Part shown: piece after piece, positions 8,805 to 18,464 of the stretch
Numbering within the stretch: position 1 is the stretch's first letter
Layout: every line of letters starts with the position of its first letter
DNA from: Luteimonas panaciterrae
GTDB taxonomy: Bacteria; Pseudomonadota; Gammaproteobacteria; Xanthomonadales; Xanthomonadaceae
Length of the DNA: 64,000 bases
Direction of reading: 5' to 3'
NCBI RefSeq assembly: GCF_020511115.1
Contig: NZ_JAJAVH010000001.1
Coordinates: forward strand, 124,001-188,000
The notes under the pieces: model-generated
Told to the model about the DNA's origin: nothing
The model's input: only the letters and a program-made list of their open reading frames with translations
Databases searched by the model: none
Position numbers and translations under genes: made by a program

Positions 8805-9725
8805 CTAGGCCCCGGCTCCCAGCAGATAATCGAGCGCGATGCCCGCGAAGATCGCCAGCCCCACCCAATGATTGTGCAGGAACGCGCGGAAGCAGGCCTC
8901 GCGATCGCGATGACGCACCAGCACGAACTCGTACACGACCAGTGCAGCGGCGACGGCGAGACCGGTCCAGTAATACACCCCTAGTTCCGCGCGCCAGCCC
9001 ACCAACGCCAGCGCCAGGAACACCAGCGCGTACAGCACGCCCTGGATGACCAGATCGAACCTGCCGAACAGGATCGCCGTCGACTTCGCGCCCGCGCGCA
9101 GATCGTCCTCGCGATCCACCATCGCATACCAGGTGTCGTAAGCCGTCGACCACAAGATGTTGGCCGCGTACAACACCCACGCCACCGCCGGCACCGTTCC
9201 CTGCACCGCCGCGAACGCCATCGGAATGCCCCAGCCGAACGACATCCCGAGATAGACCTGCGGCAGATGCGTGTAACGCTTCAGATACGGATAGCTCGCG
9301 GCCAGGAACACACCGACGAAACTCATCCAGATCGTCAGCCGGTTCATCGTCAGCACCAGCGCAAACGCCGCCAGCATCAGCACCGCGAACACCGCCAGCG
9401 CCTCGCGCCCGCGCACCGCGCCGGTCGCCAGCGGACGCCCGCGCGTGCGCTCGACCTGCGGATCCAGCCAACGATCGGCGTAATCATTGATCACGCACCC
9501 GGCCGAGCGCGTCAGCCACACCCCGGCGCTAAACACGAACAGCGTCCACAGCGGCGGAATCCCGCCCGCGGCGATCCACAGCCCCCACCAGGTCGGCCAC
9601 AACAGCAGCAGCCACCCGATCGGGCGGTCACCGCGCACCAGTTTCCAGTACTGGCCCAGCCGTTCGCGCCAGCGCGGCTGCGCCAAAGAGGGCTGCGACA
9701 AGGGGAGATGACGTTCTTGGGGCAT
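8805..9725 (-). CDS. ubiA: 4-hydroxybenzoate octaprenyltransferase
   Basis: A 306-residue integral membrane prenyltransferase that attaches the polyprenyl chain to 4-hydroxybenzoate in ubiquinone synthesis. Both aspartate-rich Mg-diphosphate motifs are present: [10 protein letters not shown] at residues 80-89 (Asn80, Asp81, Asp84, Asp88) and [14 protein letters not shown] at 195-208. [17 protein letters not shown] near residue 34 and [21 protein letters not shown] near 149 are standard UbiA signatures. Length is normal. It is transcribed away from the downstream tRNA-Arg; the intergenic gap is about 58 bases. Confidence 0.96.
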   Translation of the reverse strand: MPQERHLPLSQPSLAQPRWRERLGQYWKLVRGDRPIGWLLLLWPTWWGLWIAAGGIPPLWTLFVFSAGVWLTRSAGCVINDYADRWLDPQVERTRGRPLATGAVRGREALAVFAVLMLAAFALVLTMNRLTIWMSFVGVFLAASYPYLKRYTHLPQVYLGMSFGWGIPMAFAAVQGTVPAVAWVLYAANILWSTAYDTWYAMVDREDDLRAGAKSTAILFGRFDLVIQGVLYALVFLALALVGWRAELGVYYWTGLAVAAALVVYEFVLVRHRDREACFRAFLHNHWVGLAIFAGIALDYLLGAGA

Positions 9726-9783
9726 CCCATTAGCGTACGCGACTCGCGCCGCGACGCACGATCGTGGACAATAGCCGACCCGC

Positions 9784-9860
9784 GCGCCCGTAGCTCAGCC
9801 GGATAGAGTAGTGGCTTCCGAAGCCATTGGTCGGGGGTTCGAATCCCTCCGGGCGCGCCA
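9784..9860 (+). tRNA. tRNA-Arg (anticodon CCG)
   Basis: A 77-base cloverleaf with acceptor arm GCGCCCG/CGGGCGC, a genomically encoded CCA end, a D-arm of GCTCAGCCGGATAGAGT type, an anticodon stem-loop GTGGC-TTCCGAA-GCCAT with anticodon CCG (reads CGG), and the T-loop GGTTCGAATCC. It sits at the left border of a variable zone with an H-NS-like gene and an RHS element, the usual setting for tRNA-targeted integration, although no direct repeat of the tRNA 3' end was recognised downstream. Confidence 0.97.
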
Positions 9861-10185
9861 GTTCTTCCGTTCCGCACCGCTCCCCAGCTTTGACGGTGAC
9901 GCCGAAATCCCCCTTTGTTTGCGGCCTTTCCGGCATACGTCCTTGGTATCCGCCATTGCGTCGTCGAGGCACATTCGGCCCCGTTTTCGCTCTCTCCTCC
10001 CCGTTTTTCTCCGCCCCCTTGGACTGCGTACCAAGCGATGCATTTTTTCGGCCCTTCCCGATCAAAGGCTTAGGCCTGGTGCGGAGAGAGCGGTGTTTCG
10101 CGATCCATGACGCCAAATTGGCGATCAAGCCGCCAACGCGCGACAATGTCGCGGTATATACCCGCACCCATCTAAGAAGACCTGC
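9861..10185. other. Intergenic region between tRNA-Arg and the H-NS-like gene
   Basis: About 325 bases with no supportable gene. Open frames here are antisense or out-of-frame readings, including the typical spurious peptide produced by reading a tRNA gene backwards. The last part holds the H-NS-like gene's promoter and ribosome site (AAGAAG about 8 bases before the ATG). No integrase or tRNA-end repeat is visible. Confidence 0.6.
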
Positions 10186-10587
10186 ATGACTGGTAAAAAC
10201 CACACGAGCCTGGATGCCATTGCTGAAGCCAAAGCCAAGTTGGCTGAAGAGTTGCGAAAACTGGACGAGCAGGAGACCCAGCTTCGCGAGCAACAAGCAG
10301 CGGATGCCTTCACTCAGATCACCACGCTGCTTCGGGGGTTTGGTACGCATTTCAGCGCAAAGCAGAAACAGGAAATTTCCGGTCTGCTCGGGACGGATAA
10401 GCCGAAGGCGAAGAATGCTGCAGCCGGCAAAGAAGTCGCGCCGAAGTATTGGCTGCCGCATTCCGGAGATACCTGGACGGGACGTGGCCGTCCTCCCAAA
10501 GCCTTCACCATTTGGGAAGGCAGTGCCTCCTACAAGGAATGGAAGGCCAAGCATCCGAATGAGAAGTTCCCCGCCTACCCAGGCTGA
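10186..10587 (+). CDS. H-NS-like nucleoid-associated DNA-binding protein
   Basis: A 133-residue protein with the two-part H-NS architecture. A charged coiled-coil oligomerisation region covers about residues 8-65 (IAEAKAKLAEELRKLDEQE and following). The C-terminal DNA-binding module is WLPHSGDTWTGRGRPPKAF at about residues 86-104, containing the AT-hook-like GRGRPP loop. Such proteins silence AT-rich horizontally acquired DNA; Xanthomonas has related H-NS-type virulence regulators (XrvA). It lies between a tRNA and an RHS element whose tip is AT-rich, so a silencing role on this zone is plausible but inferred. Confidence 0.9.
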   Translation: MTGKNHTSLDAIAEAKAKLAEELRKLDEQETQLREQQAADAFTQITTLLRGFGTHFSAKQKQEISGLLGTDKPKAKNAAAGKEVAPKYWLPHSGDTWTGRGRPPKAFTIWEGSASYKEWKAKHPNEKFPAYPG

Positions 10588-10588
10588 C

Positions 10589-10611
10589 CAGGCCGCCGCT
10601 CCGTCGGCCTG
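10589..10611 (+). terminator. Possible stem-loop after the H-NS-like gene
   Basis: CAGGCCG (10589-10595) and CGGCCTG (10605-10611) form a 7-bp GC-rich stem directly after the stop codon. No clear U-tract follows, so this may be a weak or rho-assisted terminator for both converging genes. Confidence 0.4.
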
Positions 10612-10632
10612 ATTGCTCCCCGCTGTAGCCGA

Positions 10633-10878
10633 TCACCTCGCGCTGGGCTTCTTCTTATCGACCGTCTTACGTAGCACCTCGACGGCCTTCGCCTGCTCTT
10701 CCTTGGGCAACTGCGCGATCACCAGGCACGCCTCCAGCAGCGGGGCGTTCTTCGCCAGATCGGCGACCGCACGTGCCAGCTTCTTCTGCTTCCCCGTCCC
10801 GGCTTGGCTCAGGGCCAGGATGGCGTCGGCCACCGCCAGCGGTGGGCCCAAAGGCACAACGCTGTCTCCGTTGCGCAT
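10633..10878 (-). CDS. Small hypothetical protein, helical
   Basis: An 81-residue basic, alanine/lysine-rich predicted helical protein (IL-A-SQAGTGKQKKLARAVADLAKNAP, then KEEQAKAVEVLRKTVDKKK). No family is recognised, and there is no signal peptide or membrane segment. Amino-acid composition looks like a real cytosolic protein rather than an antisense shadow, but the ribosome site is weak. It converges on the H-NS-like gene. It could be a conserved small protein of the group or a chance frame. Confidence 0.45.
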   Translation of the reverse strand: MRNGDSVVPLGPPLAVADAILALSQAGTGKQKKLARAVADLAKNAPLLEACLVIAQLPKEEQAKAVEVLRKTVDKKKPSAR

Positions 10879-11111
10879 TCAGTGAATTCGGAATTTTCCG
10901 ACACGATGACAGTCGGTTTCCCGACTGGAGGAAATCATCGATCCGGACATCCTCTCGGCATAATATCCAGGTGGCTACTCGGGGCGTCTGTAGTCGCAGG
11001 CCATGCGATGCACTTTCGATACTCTGCCGTGCTCCGAAAATTCGCTTGAAAAAAGGCAGCGGCACCTTCACCAGGCCGCAAAAATTTCATGCCATATTCC
11101 GACCAGAATTG

Positions 11112-11126
11112 GCTTAAGACTTAAGC
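11112..11126. promoter_or_regulatory. Perfect 15-bp palindrome upstream of the RHS gene
   Basis: GCTTAAG-A-CTTAAGC is a perfect inverted repeat ending 22 bases before the RHS start codon. The AGGGGG ribosome site lies at 11136-11141. It is a candidate operator; the binding protein is unknown. Confidence 0.4.
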
Positions 11127-11148
11127 AGTTCGATCAGGGGGTAAAACG

Positions 11149-14100
11149 ATGGATGTTACGAGAAGCTGGGCATACAGCAAGGCTCCAAGAGCCGCATTGC
11201 CCGCAGTGGTGATGGTGTTGTTTCTCTGTAGCATGCTGTTGCCAGCAACTTCGGTGTTCGCCCAGGAAAGCGGGCGCACATGGACGGTTAACGGACTCGA
11301 GGGGACGTTCAATACCCAGGAGGATGCCGAGAAGGCGATCCGTGCGGTTAGCGATCCCTACCAATATGTTCGTTATATTCGCGATCGGACGATTAAGGAA
11401 GGACGCATCGAGCTCACCTATTGGATGGGCTGGGATAAGTCGGAACTGCAGCCTTGGCGGTATCGCACGGTGGGATCCCCGACTTCCGATGAAGAGATGA
11501 TCAATAACTTCATCGCGTATTTCGATCAGAAAAGTATCGAAGATGGATGCGCCACGGGTGCTTATCTTGAGTCGAGAACGAACTGGCGCACGGCCAACAC
11601 TTGGTCGGATGGTCTCGTCAAAGAGGAGGCGGCCGACTTGGTATTTCGTTATCGAGGCGATAATGACGTTACGGGTGCGCAATGCGTTCTCATAAGATGG
11701 CCAGAATTTGTGATGCGGGATCGCGACCGATGTGCGAATACCTACATGGGTTGGAACTCAGCGACCAATACCTGTTCGAACGACACCTACACAGCAGTGG
11801 TCGCATCTACGCCCTTGGCATGTGACGCCTGCACACTAGTCGGCAACCCGGCGGATTTCTCAACTGGCGATAAATTCCAAACAGAACCCGACTTTGATCT
11901 GGGCTGGGTTTCGTTCGTGCGTTATTACCACTCGGCCACGTCCAACGACGGTAATGGCGGTTTTGGCTACGGCTGGACGCACAATCACAACATCCGTCTG
12001 GCAATTGAGCCGGGCAGTAGTACGCCGGAGATTGGGCTAATCCGGGCAAACGGCTCGCATCAGCCATTCCGTCGGTTCAGCGGTTACTACGAAGCTGCCG
12101 ACGGAAGCGGAGATCGTATCGCCGCCAACGGTAGTGATTGGAAACTCTACCAAACTGACAGAGTCCTCACCTTCACCTCGGATGGTCAGTTGTCCAAGCA
12201 GGACTTTGAGGATGGCACGGCGCTCACCTATGTCTATGACGGCATCGGCAGACTGAGCACGATCACCCATTCCACGGGTCGAGCGCTAGTCTTCAATTAT
12301 GCCAACGGCATGGGCGGCGCCCCGATTGCTTCGATCACCTTCGCCGGCCTTCCTTCGACGACCTATACCTATAACGTCAACGGCCAGGTCGAGACGGTGA
12401 CCTATTTTGGTGGCGACAAGCGGACCTATCACTATGAAGATTCGCGCTTCCCGAAAAACCTCACGGGCGTCACGGATGAAAACAATCAACGCTTCAGCAC
12501 CTTCACTTATGACGTCAAGGGCCGACTAACCTCGAGCAAGCACGCAGGCAACGTGGAGAGCACCACGCTGGCGTATACGGCACAGGGCGGAGCAACCGTT
12601 ACCGGCTCGTTGGGCTACCAAACAACCTATGGTCTGACCGCAGATAGCGGCGACGGCAAACCGCGTCAGGCCGGGAATGCAGTCGATAGTCAGGGCACGG
12701 TCGGCCTGACGTATTACGCTGCAGCAGCGGACTTCCGTCGTCGCCCCGATACCGTCACTGATCGTAAGGGTGTTCAAACCAAATACACCTACAGCGAGGG
12801 CACGCTGGACGGGCAGGCCGTCAGTGTCACGACCGTCGAGGAAGCGAAAGACAAGCCCGAGGCCCGGACAACTGTCGTGTATCGCAATCTTGCCAATAAC
12901 CGCTTGGTAATGAGCAAGGTCGGCAACCGAGAGACCAAGATCACACGTAACGCCAGGCTGCAGCCGTTGACGGTCACCGTCAAGGACACTGCGACCAACG
13001 AGGTGCGGACCGCCACCAATGCCTACTGCGAGCAGGCCGATATCACTGCGGGCACCTGCCCCCTTATCGGACAGCTGATCAAGGCAGATGGCCCGCGGAC
13101 AGACGTCAGCGACATCACTACCTACACCTACTATCCCAGTGACGATGCCAGTTGCGGAAGTGATCCGGTCAACTGCCCCCATCGCAAGGGCGATCTGTGG
13201 AAAGTGACCAATGCATTGGGCCACGTCTCTGAAATCGTGAAATACGGGGCTTCGCGTACGGTTCTGACCGTGAAAGATCCCAATGGAGTGGTCACCGACT
13301 TCGAATATACCGTCCGCGGCGGCAAGGCTTTGATCTCCGCTCGCAAGCTGCGCGGCACTGACAACACGACCGAGGCCGACGATCAAATCACCCGCATCGA
13401 GTACTTTCCGACTGGACAGGTGAAAAAGATCACCGATCCGACCGGAGCCTATAGCAGTTTCACCTACGACGCCGCCCAGCGGCTCACGGACATCGTCGAC
13501 GACAATAACCACAAGATCCACTTCACGCTCGACAATGCCGGAAATCGCGTCAAGGAAGAGACCTTCGCGGCTGGCAACACAACAGCCAAGCGGACGCTGT
13601 CCAGAATCTACAATGCCCTCGGTCAGCTGGAAACCCAGGCGGACGCCGACAACAACCCGACTGACCTCACCTACGACAAGAACGGCAACCTGGAGACGGT
13701 GACCGACGCCTTGAACCATTTGACCAGTCAAAGCCATGACGCGCTGGACCGACTGGTGGGCACGCAAGAAGACAAGAACGGATTGAATGTCGCGACGGGA
13801 TACAAGTACGACGCCCTCGACAACCTCACCACGGTGACCGATCCGCGGCAGAAGGCGACCACGTATACCTACAACGCCTTCGGCGAGATCACGAAGGAGG
13901 TCAGCCCGGATCGTGGAACTACAGCATACACTTACGACAGCGCCGGCAATCTCAAGACCAAACTCGACGCGCGCGGCGACAGCGTCAAGGCGACGTACGA
14001 GTACGACGCTTTGAATCGCGTCACCAAGATCACGGCGGGCAGTGAGGTGCAGACCTTCATCTACGACACCTGCACCTTCGGCAAGGGCCGGCTGTGTGAG

Positions 14101-15927
14101 ACGCGAGCGACCGATGCGAATACGCAGTTCGCCTATGCCAGGGATGGTCAGATCGCGACACGTCGCGAAATCATGACCGTGGGCGGCGTGCAGTCGAACT
14201 ATCCGACCACCTACGCCTATGACGCTGCGGGCCGACTGACGACCATTCAGTATGTCAATGGGGTCAAGGTCGGCTATGGCTACACCCGTGACAAGCCAAA
14301 CTCCATGGAGGTGACGATCGGCACGGTGAAAACCACGATCATCAGCGGTGCCACCTACGAGCCTTTCGGGCCGGCCAACGGCTGGACCTATGGCAATGGC
14401 CTCAAGCGCCTCATCGGCTACAACCAGGACGGCCAGCCTTATGCGATCAGCACGAGCAATACCAGCCCGTTGCAGAGCTTGACCTACGCCTTCGATGACA
14501 ACAACCGCATCCACAAGATCACTAACGACCCCTACAGCACCAACACGCAGGAATATGACTACGACGGTCTCTCGCGTGCGCGGCAGTTCATCCTTCCTGT
14601 CGATGGCACATGGACCTATTCCTACGACAGCACGGGCAACCGGACCAAGCTGGAGGTCGTCAAGAATAGTCAGACCACCCGGACGGACACCTATACCGTC
14701 GACGGCGACAACAACCGGCTGAACACCATTGGCGGCGGGCAGACAGCGTCCTTCGGCTACGACGATGCCGGCAACACGACCAGTGCCTATGGCTTGACCC
14801 TGGCCTACAACGGATTCAACCGCTTGAAGACTGTGAGCAGGAGCGGGGCGGTTGTGGGCGAATACCGCTACAACGTCTTCAGTGAGCGCGTAGGCAAAAC
14901 CGCCGGGGCATTGCTCACTCGCTATGTCTATGGCGAAGACAGCAGGCTAATTGCCGAACACCTGGACAACGGCGATGTGTGGACGAACTATCTGTGGTTT
15001 GGCGGCGAGTTGGTGGGTCTGGTGCGCGGCGGCCAGATTTATTACATCCACAATGATCACCTGGGACGGCCGGAACTCGCGACCGATGCCTCAAAGGCGG
15101 TGAAGTGGCGCGGGAACAACTATCCGTTCAATCGGACGGTGGGATTGGATGCCATCGGCGGCCTCAATGTGGGATTCCCGGGCCAGTACTACGATGCGGA
15201 GAGCGGATTCTTTTACAACATCAACAGGTACTATGACGAGAATACGGGCAAGTATCTGCAGGTTGACCCGATTGGATTGGCAGGGGGGATCAATCCGTTT
15301 GCTTATGTTGGCGGGAATCCGGTCAGCTTCGTCGATCCGCTTGGACTAGAGGCGCCATTCTCTGGCAACAACGGTGGATACAAGCAGTCATGGGAGACCC
15401 CAACCGCAGGAGCAGGATATGCCGTTAGTGCGATGGGGATCGTTGGAGCGGTAGCTTCCGGGTGGGGAGTCGGCTGGGCAACTTGGTTTCATCCAGCGAC
15501 ACCGGGTGTTTCCACTGCAGTCGGGGAATTTTTAGGGAGTGCCGCTGGTGTAAATGGACAGGCAGCTGTTGGCTTAGGGGCAGCAGGGTTTAGTCTGGCT
15601 TCAATGGCTAGCAAGGGAATGATCAACCCTGCCCTAGTTCGCTTCAGTCAAGACAGTGTTAGAGCAGCGTTTACAGCAGGCAATACAATTAAATCGTTAG
15701 CTCAAGGACTAGCCAACGGTGCGATAAAAGCTTGCGATGTCCCAGCCATCAGACTCGTTATAAAGGAGGGTAAATTGTTTACATTAGATAATCGGAGGCT
15801 TGAAGCATTCCGTCGCGCAGGGATTGAGGTACCCTATAGGATGGCCACCCCCGAAGAAGCAATCAAAGAGGCTTGGAAATTTACAACAAAGAACGAGGGC
15901 GTTTCAGTTAGAGTGAGAGGTGAATAA
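11149..15927 (+). CDS. RHS/YD-repeat protein with variable C-terminal toxin tip (ParB-like fold)
   Basis: A 1592-residue polymorphic-toxin protein. An N-terminal signal or membrane segment (about residues 15-40, ending SVFAQ) is followed by a DUF6531-like entry segment ([15 protein letters not shown]...FVRYYHS). Then comes a long YD/RHS shell of TYDxxGRL-type repeats (about residues 350-1330) and the RHS core end ([31 protein letters not shown], then [13 protein letters not shown]). After about residue 1400 the tip departs in composition. Its last 100 residues ([51 protein letters not shown]) resemble ParB/sulfiredoxin-like toxin domains. The adjacent small gene is the likely immunity partner. 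The SD AGGGGG is 7 bases before the ATG. Confidence 0.9.
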   Translation: MDVTRSWAYSKAPRAALPAVVMVLFLCSMLLPATSVFAQESGRTWTVNGLEGTFNTQEDAEKAIRAVSDPYQYVRYIRDRTIKEGRIELTYWMGWDKSELQPWRYRTVGSPTSDEEMINNFIAYFDQKSIEDGCATGAYLESRTNWRTANTWSDGLVKEEAADLVFRYRGDNDVTGAQCVLIRWPEFVMRDRDRCANTYMGWNSATNTCSNDTYTAVVASTPLACDACTLVGNPADFSTGDKFQTEPDFDLGWVSFVRYYHSATSNDGNGGFGYGWTHNHNIRLAIEPGSSTPEIGLIRANGSHQPFRRFSGYYEAADGSGDRIAANGSDWKLYQTDRVLTFTSDGQLSKQDFEDGTALTYVYDGIGRLSTITHSTGRALVFNYANGMGGAPIASITFAGLPSTTYTYNVNGQVETVTYFGGDKRTYHYEDSRFPKNLTGVTDENNQRFSTFTYDVKGRLTSSKHAGNVESTTLAYTAQGGATVTGSLGYQTTYGLTADSGDGKPRQAGNAVDSQGTVGLTYYAAAADFRRRPDTVTDRKGVQTKYTYSEGTLDGQAVSVTTVEEAKDKPEARTTVVYRNLANNRLVMSKVGNRETKITRNARLQPLTVTVKDTATNEVRTATNAYCEQADITAGTCPLIGQLIKADGPRTDVSDITTYTYYPSDDASCGSDPVNCPHRKGDLWKVTNALGHVSEIVKYGASRTVLTVKDPNGVVTDFEYTVRGGKALISARKLRGTDNTTEADDQITRIEYFPTGQVKKITDPTGAYSSFTYDAAQRLTDIVDDNNHKIHFTLDNAGNRVKEETFAAGNTTAKRTLSRIYNALGQLETQADADNNPTDLTYDKNGNLETVTDALNHLTSQSHDALDRLVGTQEDKNGLNVATGYKYDALDNLTTVTDPRQKATTYTYNAFGEITKEVSPDRGTTAYTYDSAGNLKTKLDARGDSVKATYEYDALNRVTKITAGSEVQTFIYDTCTFGKGRLCETRATDANTQFAYARDGQIATRREIMTVGGVQSNYPTTYAYDAAGRLTTIQYVNGVKVGYGYTRDKPNSMEVTIGTVKTTIISGATYEPFGPANGWTYGNGLKRLIGYNQDGQPYAISTSNTSPLQSLTYAFDDNNRIHKITNDPYSTNTQEYDYDGLSRARQFILPVDGTWTYSYDSTGNRTKLEVVKNSQTTRTDTYTVDGDNNRLNTIGGGQTASFGYDDAGNTTSAYGLTLAYNGFNRLKTVSRSGAVVGEYRYNVFSERVGKTAGALLTRYVYGEDSRLIAEHLDNGDVWTNYLWFGGELVGLVRGGQIYYIHNDHLGRPELATDASKAVKWRGNNYPFNRTVGLDAIGGLNVGFPGQYYDAESGFFYNINRYYDENTGKYLQVDPIGLAGGINPFAYVGGNPVSFVDPLGLEAPFSGNNGGYKQSWETPTAGAGYAVSAMGIVGAVASGWGVGWATWFHPATPGVSTAVGEFLGSAAGVNGQAAVGLGAAGFSLASMASKGMINPALVRFSQDSVRAAFTAGNTIKSLAQGLANGAIKACDVPAIRLVIKEGKLFTLDNRRLEAFRRAGIEVPYRMATPEEAIKEAWKFTTKNEGVSVRVRGE

Positions 15928-15928
15928 A

Positions 15929-16183
15929 GTGAATTTTGAAGAAAGCATTAAACACATTGAGTCTCGCGATGACTTTGTAGGTTTTGTAAGAGCTTTGAAA
16001 AATGATTTACTTCTAGACCCAGAAAGTTGGGAAAATCCAACTCTCGAAGAGTTTTTAGAGGCTCTTTCTTCTTGGACAGAGGACATGGACGGCTATTACA
16101 AAAACAATAATTTGCCTATGCCGACTGACATACCCTGGAGCAGGTTCGCAGAAATTTTGCTTGCTTCGAAATACTACGAATAG
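15929..16183 (+). CDS. DUF7660-like protein, probable immunity protein of the RHS tip
   Basis: An 84-residue acidic cytosolic protein (FVRALKNDLLLDPESWENPTLEEFLEALSSWTEDMDGYY, ending EILLASKYYE) matching the small DUF7660 family, often seen next to polymorphic toxins. GTG 15929 is chosen because GAGGTGA lies 5 bases upstream; a GTG at 15920 overlapping the toxin gene is an alternative that would add three residues. The ribosome site is embedded in the last codons of the RHS gene, giving translational coupling. Base composition is clearly more AT-rich than the flanks, like the RHS tip, so tip and immunity gene were probably acquired together. Confidence 0.8.
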   Translation: MNFEESIKHIESRDDFVGFVRALKNDLLLDPESWENPTLEEFLEALSSWTEDMDGYYKNNNLPMPTDIPWSRFAEILLASKYYE

Positions 16184-16419
16184 AGACTTCTATTACTAAC
16201 CTCTTATCGGACTTGCCATGTATTCTCCAAGAATAATTGGGTTTGAGGTTAAGTCTATAGTTTTAGAGTAGCTGCTACAGCAACTGCAGTAAACGACAGC
16301 AGAGCTGCCTTTCAAATACGGCTCTAGTCAAGCCCATGCCATTTCGGTAGACGAGGCGTGTCTTAGAGCCGCGCTTCTTGGCGAGACTGGGTACTTGCAA
16401 GAAGGTTTTGACACTACCC
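16184..16419. other. AT-richer non-coding debris after the RHS immunity gene
   Basis: A 236-base stretch with lower GC than its surroundings. A minus-strand frame (16275-16511) reads SLAKKRGSKTRLVYRNGMGLTR, which looks like a fragment of a displaced gene, but I cannot assign it. Such debris commonly lies downstream of RHS tips, where old tips or immunity genes decay. Confidence 0.4.
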
Positions 16420-17565
16420 TCATGCGCTATTCTCAGATTTTCGTAAGTGCTCACTCGATTTTGTATCTGAGAAATAAGGGCGCCGACGCCGAAGGAAAGG
16501 GGCTTCAACAAGGCGGTAGCTAAGATAACCGATTGGATACATTGCCAAGAAACAGACTACTGCCCAGAGGCAAGCTAGGTAGAAGCGTCCTGACAGCTGC
16601 ATGATGTGCCCATCGACGAAAGACGCCATCTTGAACACCAAGAAAAAGTGCAGCAGATAAATTGAGTACGAGTAAGCGCCTATGCGTGCGGCAACTCCGG
16701 AAACACCTTCAGCCTTTGGTTGAAAGGTCGCATCGTAATATGCGATCAGAATGGAGTAGGCAATTCCTTCAAACGTGAAGAGATAGATCCAGGCCGCCTG
16801 CACCCAAGGTTTTGAATAGCCGTAGTAGCTTCCTGAAAAACCACCATCCTGATCGAACTTCCAGTAGAGCAACATGATCGCCAGCGCCACGCCTACGGCG
16901 AGCCAATGACGTCCGCGCAACCAATTGCGCCCGTAGCAAGCCAGCATGCCTAGCAAGAAGTGGTCGATGTGGCCGATCAAGGTCAAGTACGCTGTTGCTT
17001 GAACCTTGCCAGTTTTCCAGAAGATAAAAGCTCGCAAGGCAATCGCCGCCGCCGTCAGCACAAGCAACCACCATGGCGACCGTCGCGCCAGCACAAGCAG
17101 CAGCGGCAACAGGATGTAGAAGTGCATTTCCACGGTGATGGACCAGCCACCGTTAGGCAGCGTCGGCAAGAGCCAGCCCCATTTCACCATCTGCAGATAG
17201 ATCGCGAAATTGTCGTTAGCCAGATAGTGATAGGCGCCGATGCCTACAACCACCAAGAGCAGCAATGGCAATAGACGCAGCGCCCTGTTCCAAAGGAACA
17301 ACGAATAAGAAATCCGCCTCCCCTCCAGCAAACGCGCAAACAGGTAGCCGCTCAATGTCATGAACAGGGCAACGCCCGTATGACCTTCGTCCAAGATGGC
17401 TAACGGGAATACATTCGGGGTGTAGTCGAGCCGAATCGGTGTTCCGGGGACGGGCGTGGGTCCAAACCCTTGTCCATGCAGGAAGTGCCCGCAGAAGACA
17501 ATAAATGCAGCCAAAGCCCGCACATGATCCAAGGCGACGAAGTGTTCGCCAGACGACGACCTCAT
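16420..17565 (-). CDS. Acyltransferase family 3 membrane protein (OafA/YrhL-like)
   Basis: A 381-residue multi-pass membrane acyltransferase with about ten hydrophobic segments. The N-terminal FVALDHVRALAAFIVFCGHFLHGQ carries the conserved catalytic-region His and Arg of the OafA group. GVALFMTLSGYLFARLL, FLWNRALRLLPLLL, GGWSITVEMHFYILLPLLL, HFLLGMLACYGR and YSYSIYLLHFFLVFK follow in family order. These proteins O-acylate surface polysaccharides, peptidoglycan or small molecules. No SGNH esterase domain is fused. Neighbours give no clue to the substrate. Codon use is less GC-rich than in the housekeeping genes, consistent with acquisition. Confidence 0.9.
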   Translation of the reverse strand: MRSSSGEHFVALDHVRALAAFIVFCGHFLHGQGFGPTPVPGTPIRLDYTPNVFPLAILDEGHTGVALFMTLSGYLFARLLEGRRISYSLFLWNRALRLLPLLLLVVVGIGAYHYLANDNFAIYLQMVKWGWLLPTLPNGGWSITVEMHFYILLPLLLVLARRSPWWLLVLTAAAIALRAFIFWKTGKVQATAYLTLIGHIDHFLLGMLACYGRNWLRGRHWLAVGVALAIMLLYWKFDQDGGFSGSYYGYSKPWVQAAWIYLFTFEGIAYSILIAYYDATFQPKAEGVSGVAARIGAYSYSIYLLHFFLVFKMASFVDGHIMQLSGRFYLACLWAVVCFLAMYPIGYLSYRLVEAPFLRRRRPYFSDTKSSEHLRKSENSA

Positions 17566-18464
17566 TTGCTCCGCATCCCTTAGCTCCCCTACCGCGCCAG
17601 ATTCCTAGTAGTTGATGCTAACGCCCAACCATAGGCACACGGTCACATTCTCTCTGCTCTGATTACGAACGGCAAATATGCTTGCTTCGTTGAATGCTTT
17701 GGAGCACTTCTCTCGCCGAACCTTGAAAAAATCTCTTCGAAGATCGTGCCTAGGTCTTCAAGCTGGGAATCCTCACCAACTTCACCGCCGACCCAACAGA
17801 CTTGGTGTAACGGTTACTTTCGATATCGATGCATTGCGTGCACCGGCCAGGCATGAGATTGCCGAGCACAACTTGAGGTTGATTGGATTTCTGGGAAAGC
17901 GCAGCCTCAGGCTGCGATGCGTTGCGGTTGTCGACATCATTGGCTCTTTGCGATGACGGGCATCCGTGAATGCTTCATTCGCAATTAACGCCATGAAGGA
18001 CAACCGAGATATTCCGGTTGTGGTTGATCTGCAGGCACCCGGTTGCAGCTCACGCGGGAGCCCAATGCCATCCTGCGGATCCCGCAGCATCACGTTTCTT
18101 TGAGCAGCATCCGAACATCTGCAATCACTGCATATCCCATCCCTATCTAGGCTGCAGCAAGCAGGAGAACGACATGGCCGGCCGAGACAACGGGTGGAGA
18201 CCTCTCGCGAGCGCTAGCACGTAATCACCGTTACGTAGTGTGAATTTAGATCGATACATTTGACGGTTGTAAAGATAAATCTTGATGTACGTCACAGATG
18301 TGAGAAGTGACTGTTTTGAATATTGACGATCATCACGGAATCATCTTCGAAATAAGATGAACCATTTAGTCGCCGACTGGCCGGAATAAGTAGAAAAAAC
18401 CCGGGAAAAAAACCGGCAGATCGCACCCCCCGCACCATTGTTAAAACCATGACTGGGGAATCTA
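17566..18464. other. 900-base intergenic region without a supportable gene
   Basis: Several short frames exist on both strands (for example 17678-17956 plus, 17782-18093 minus), but none has convincing composition or a family match. The part from about 18215 to 18464 is AT-rich and probably contains the long leader and promoter of the secreted protein starting at 18465. TGTGA and TCACA half-sites occur near 18240-18310 but not in CRP-like spacing. Confidence 0.5.

Noticed and set aside
9730..10554. Long minus-strand open frame across the tRNA-Arg and H-NS-like gene
   Set aside because: Its C-terminal peptide (RPEGFEPPTNGFGSHYS) is the familiar artefact of reading a tRNA gene antisense; the rest is the reverse complement of the H-NS-like gene.
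12526..14514. 662-codon minus-strand frame inside the RHS gene
   Set aside because: It is antisense to YD repeats; apparent repeats and valine/aspartate/arginine-rich composition come from the complementary coding frame.
16275..16511. Possible transposase fragment downstream of the RHS immunity gene
   Set aside because: The peptide looks foreign, but no transposase motif, inverted repeat or target duplication could be found, so it is reported only as debris.
17678..18093. Short frames in the 900-base gap (92 and 103 codons)
   Set aside because: They overlap on opposite strands, lack ribosome sites and show no recognisable family or compositional support.
18235..18315. Possible CRP site upstream of the secreted protein at 18465
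   Set aside because: TGTGA and TCACA half-sites occur, but in the wrong order and spacing for the TGTGA-N6-TCACA consensus.
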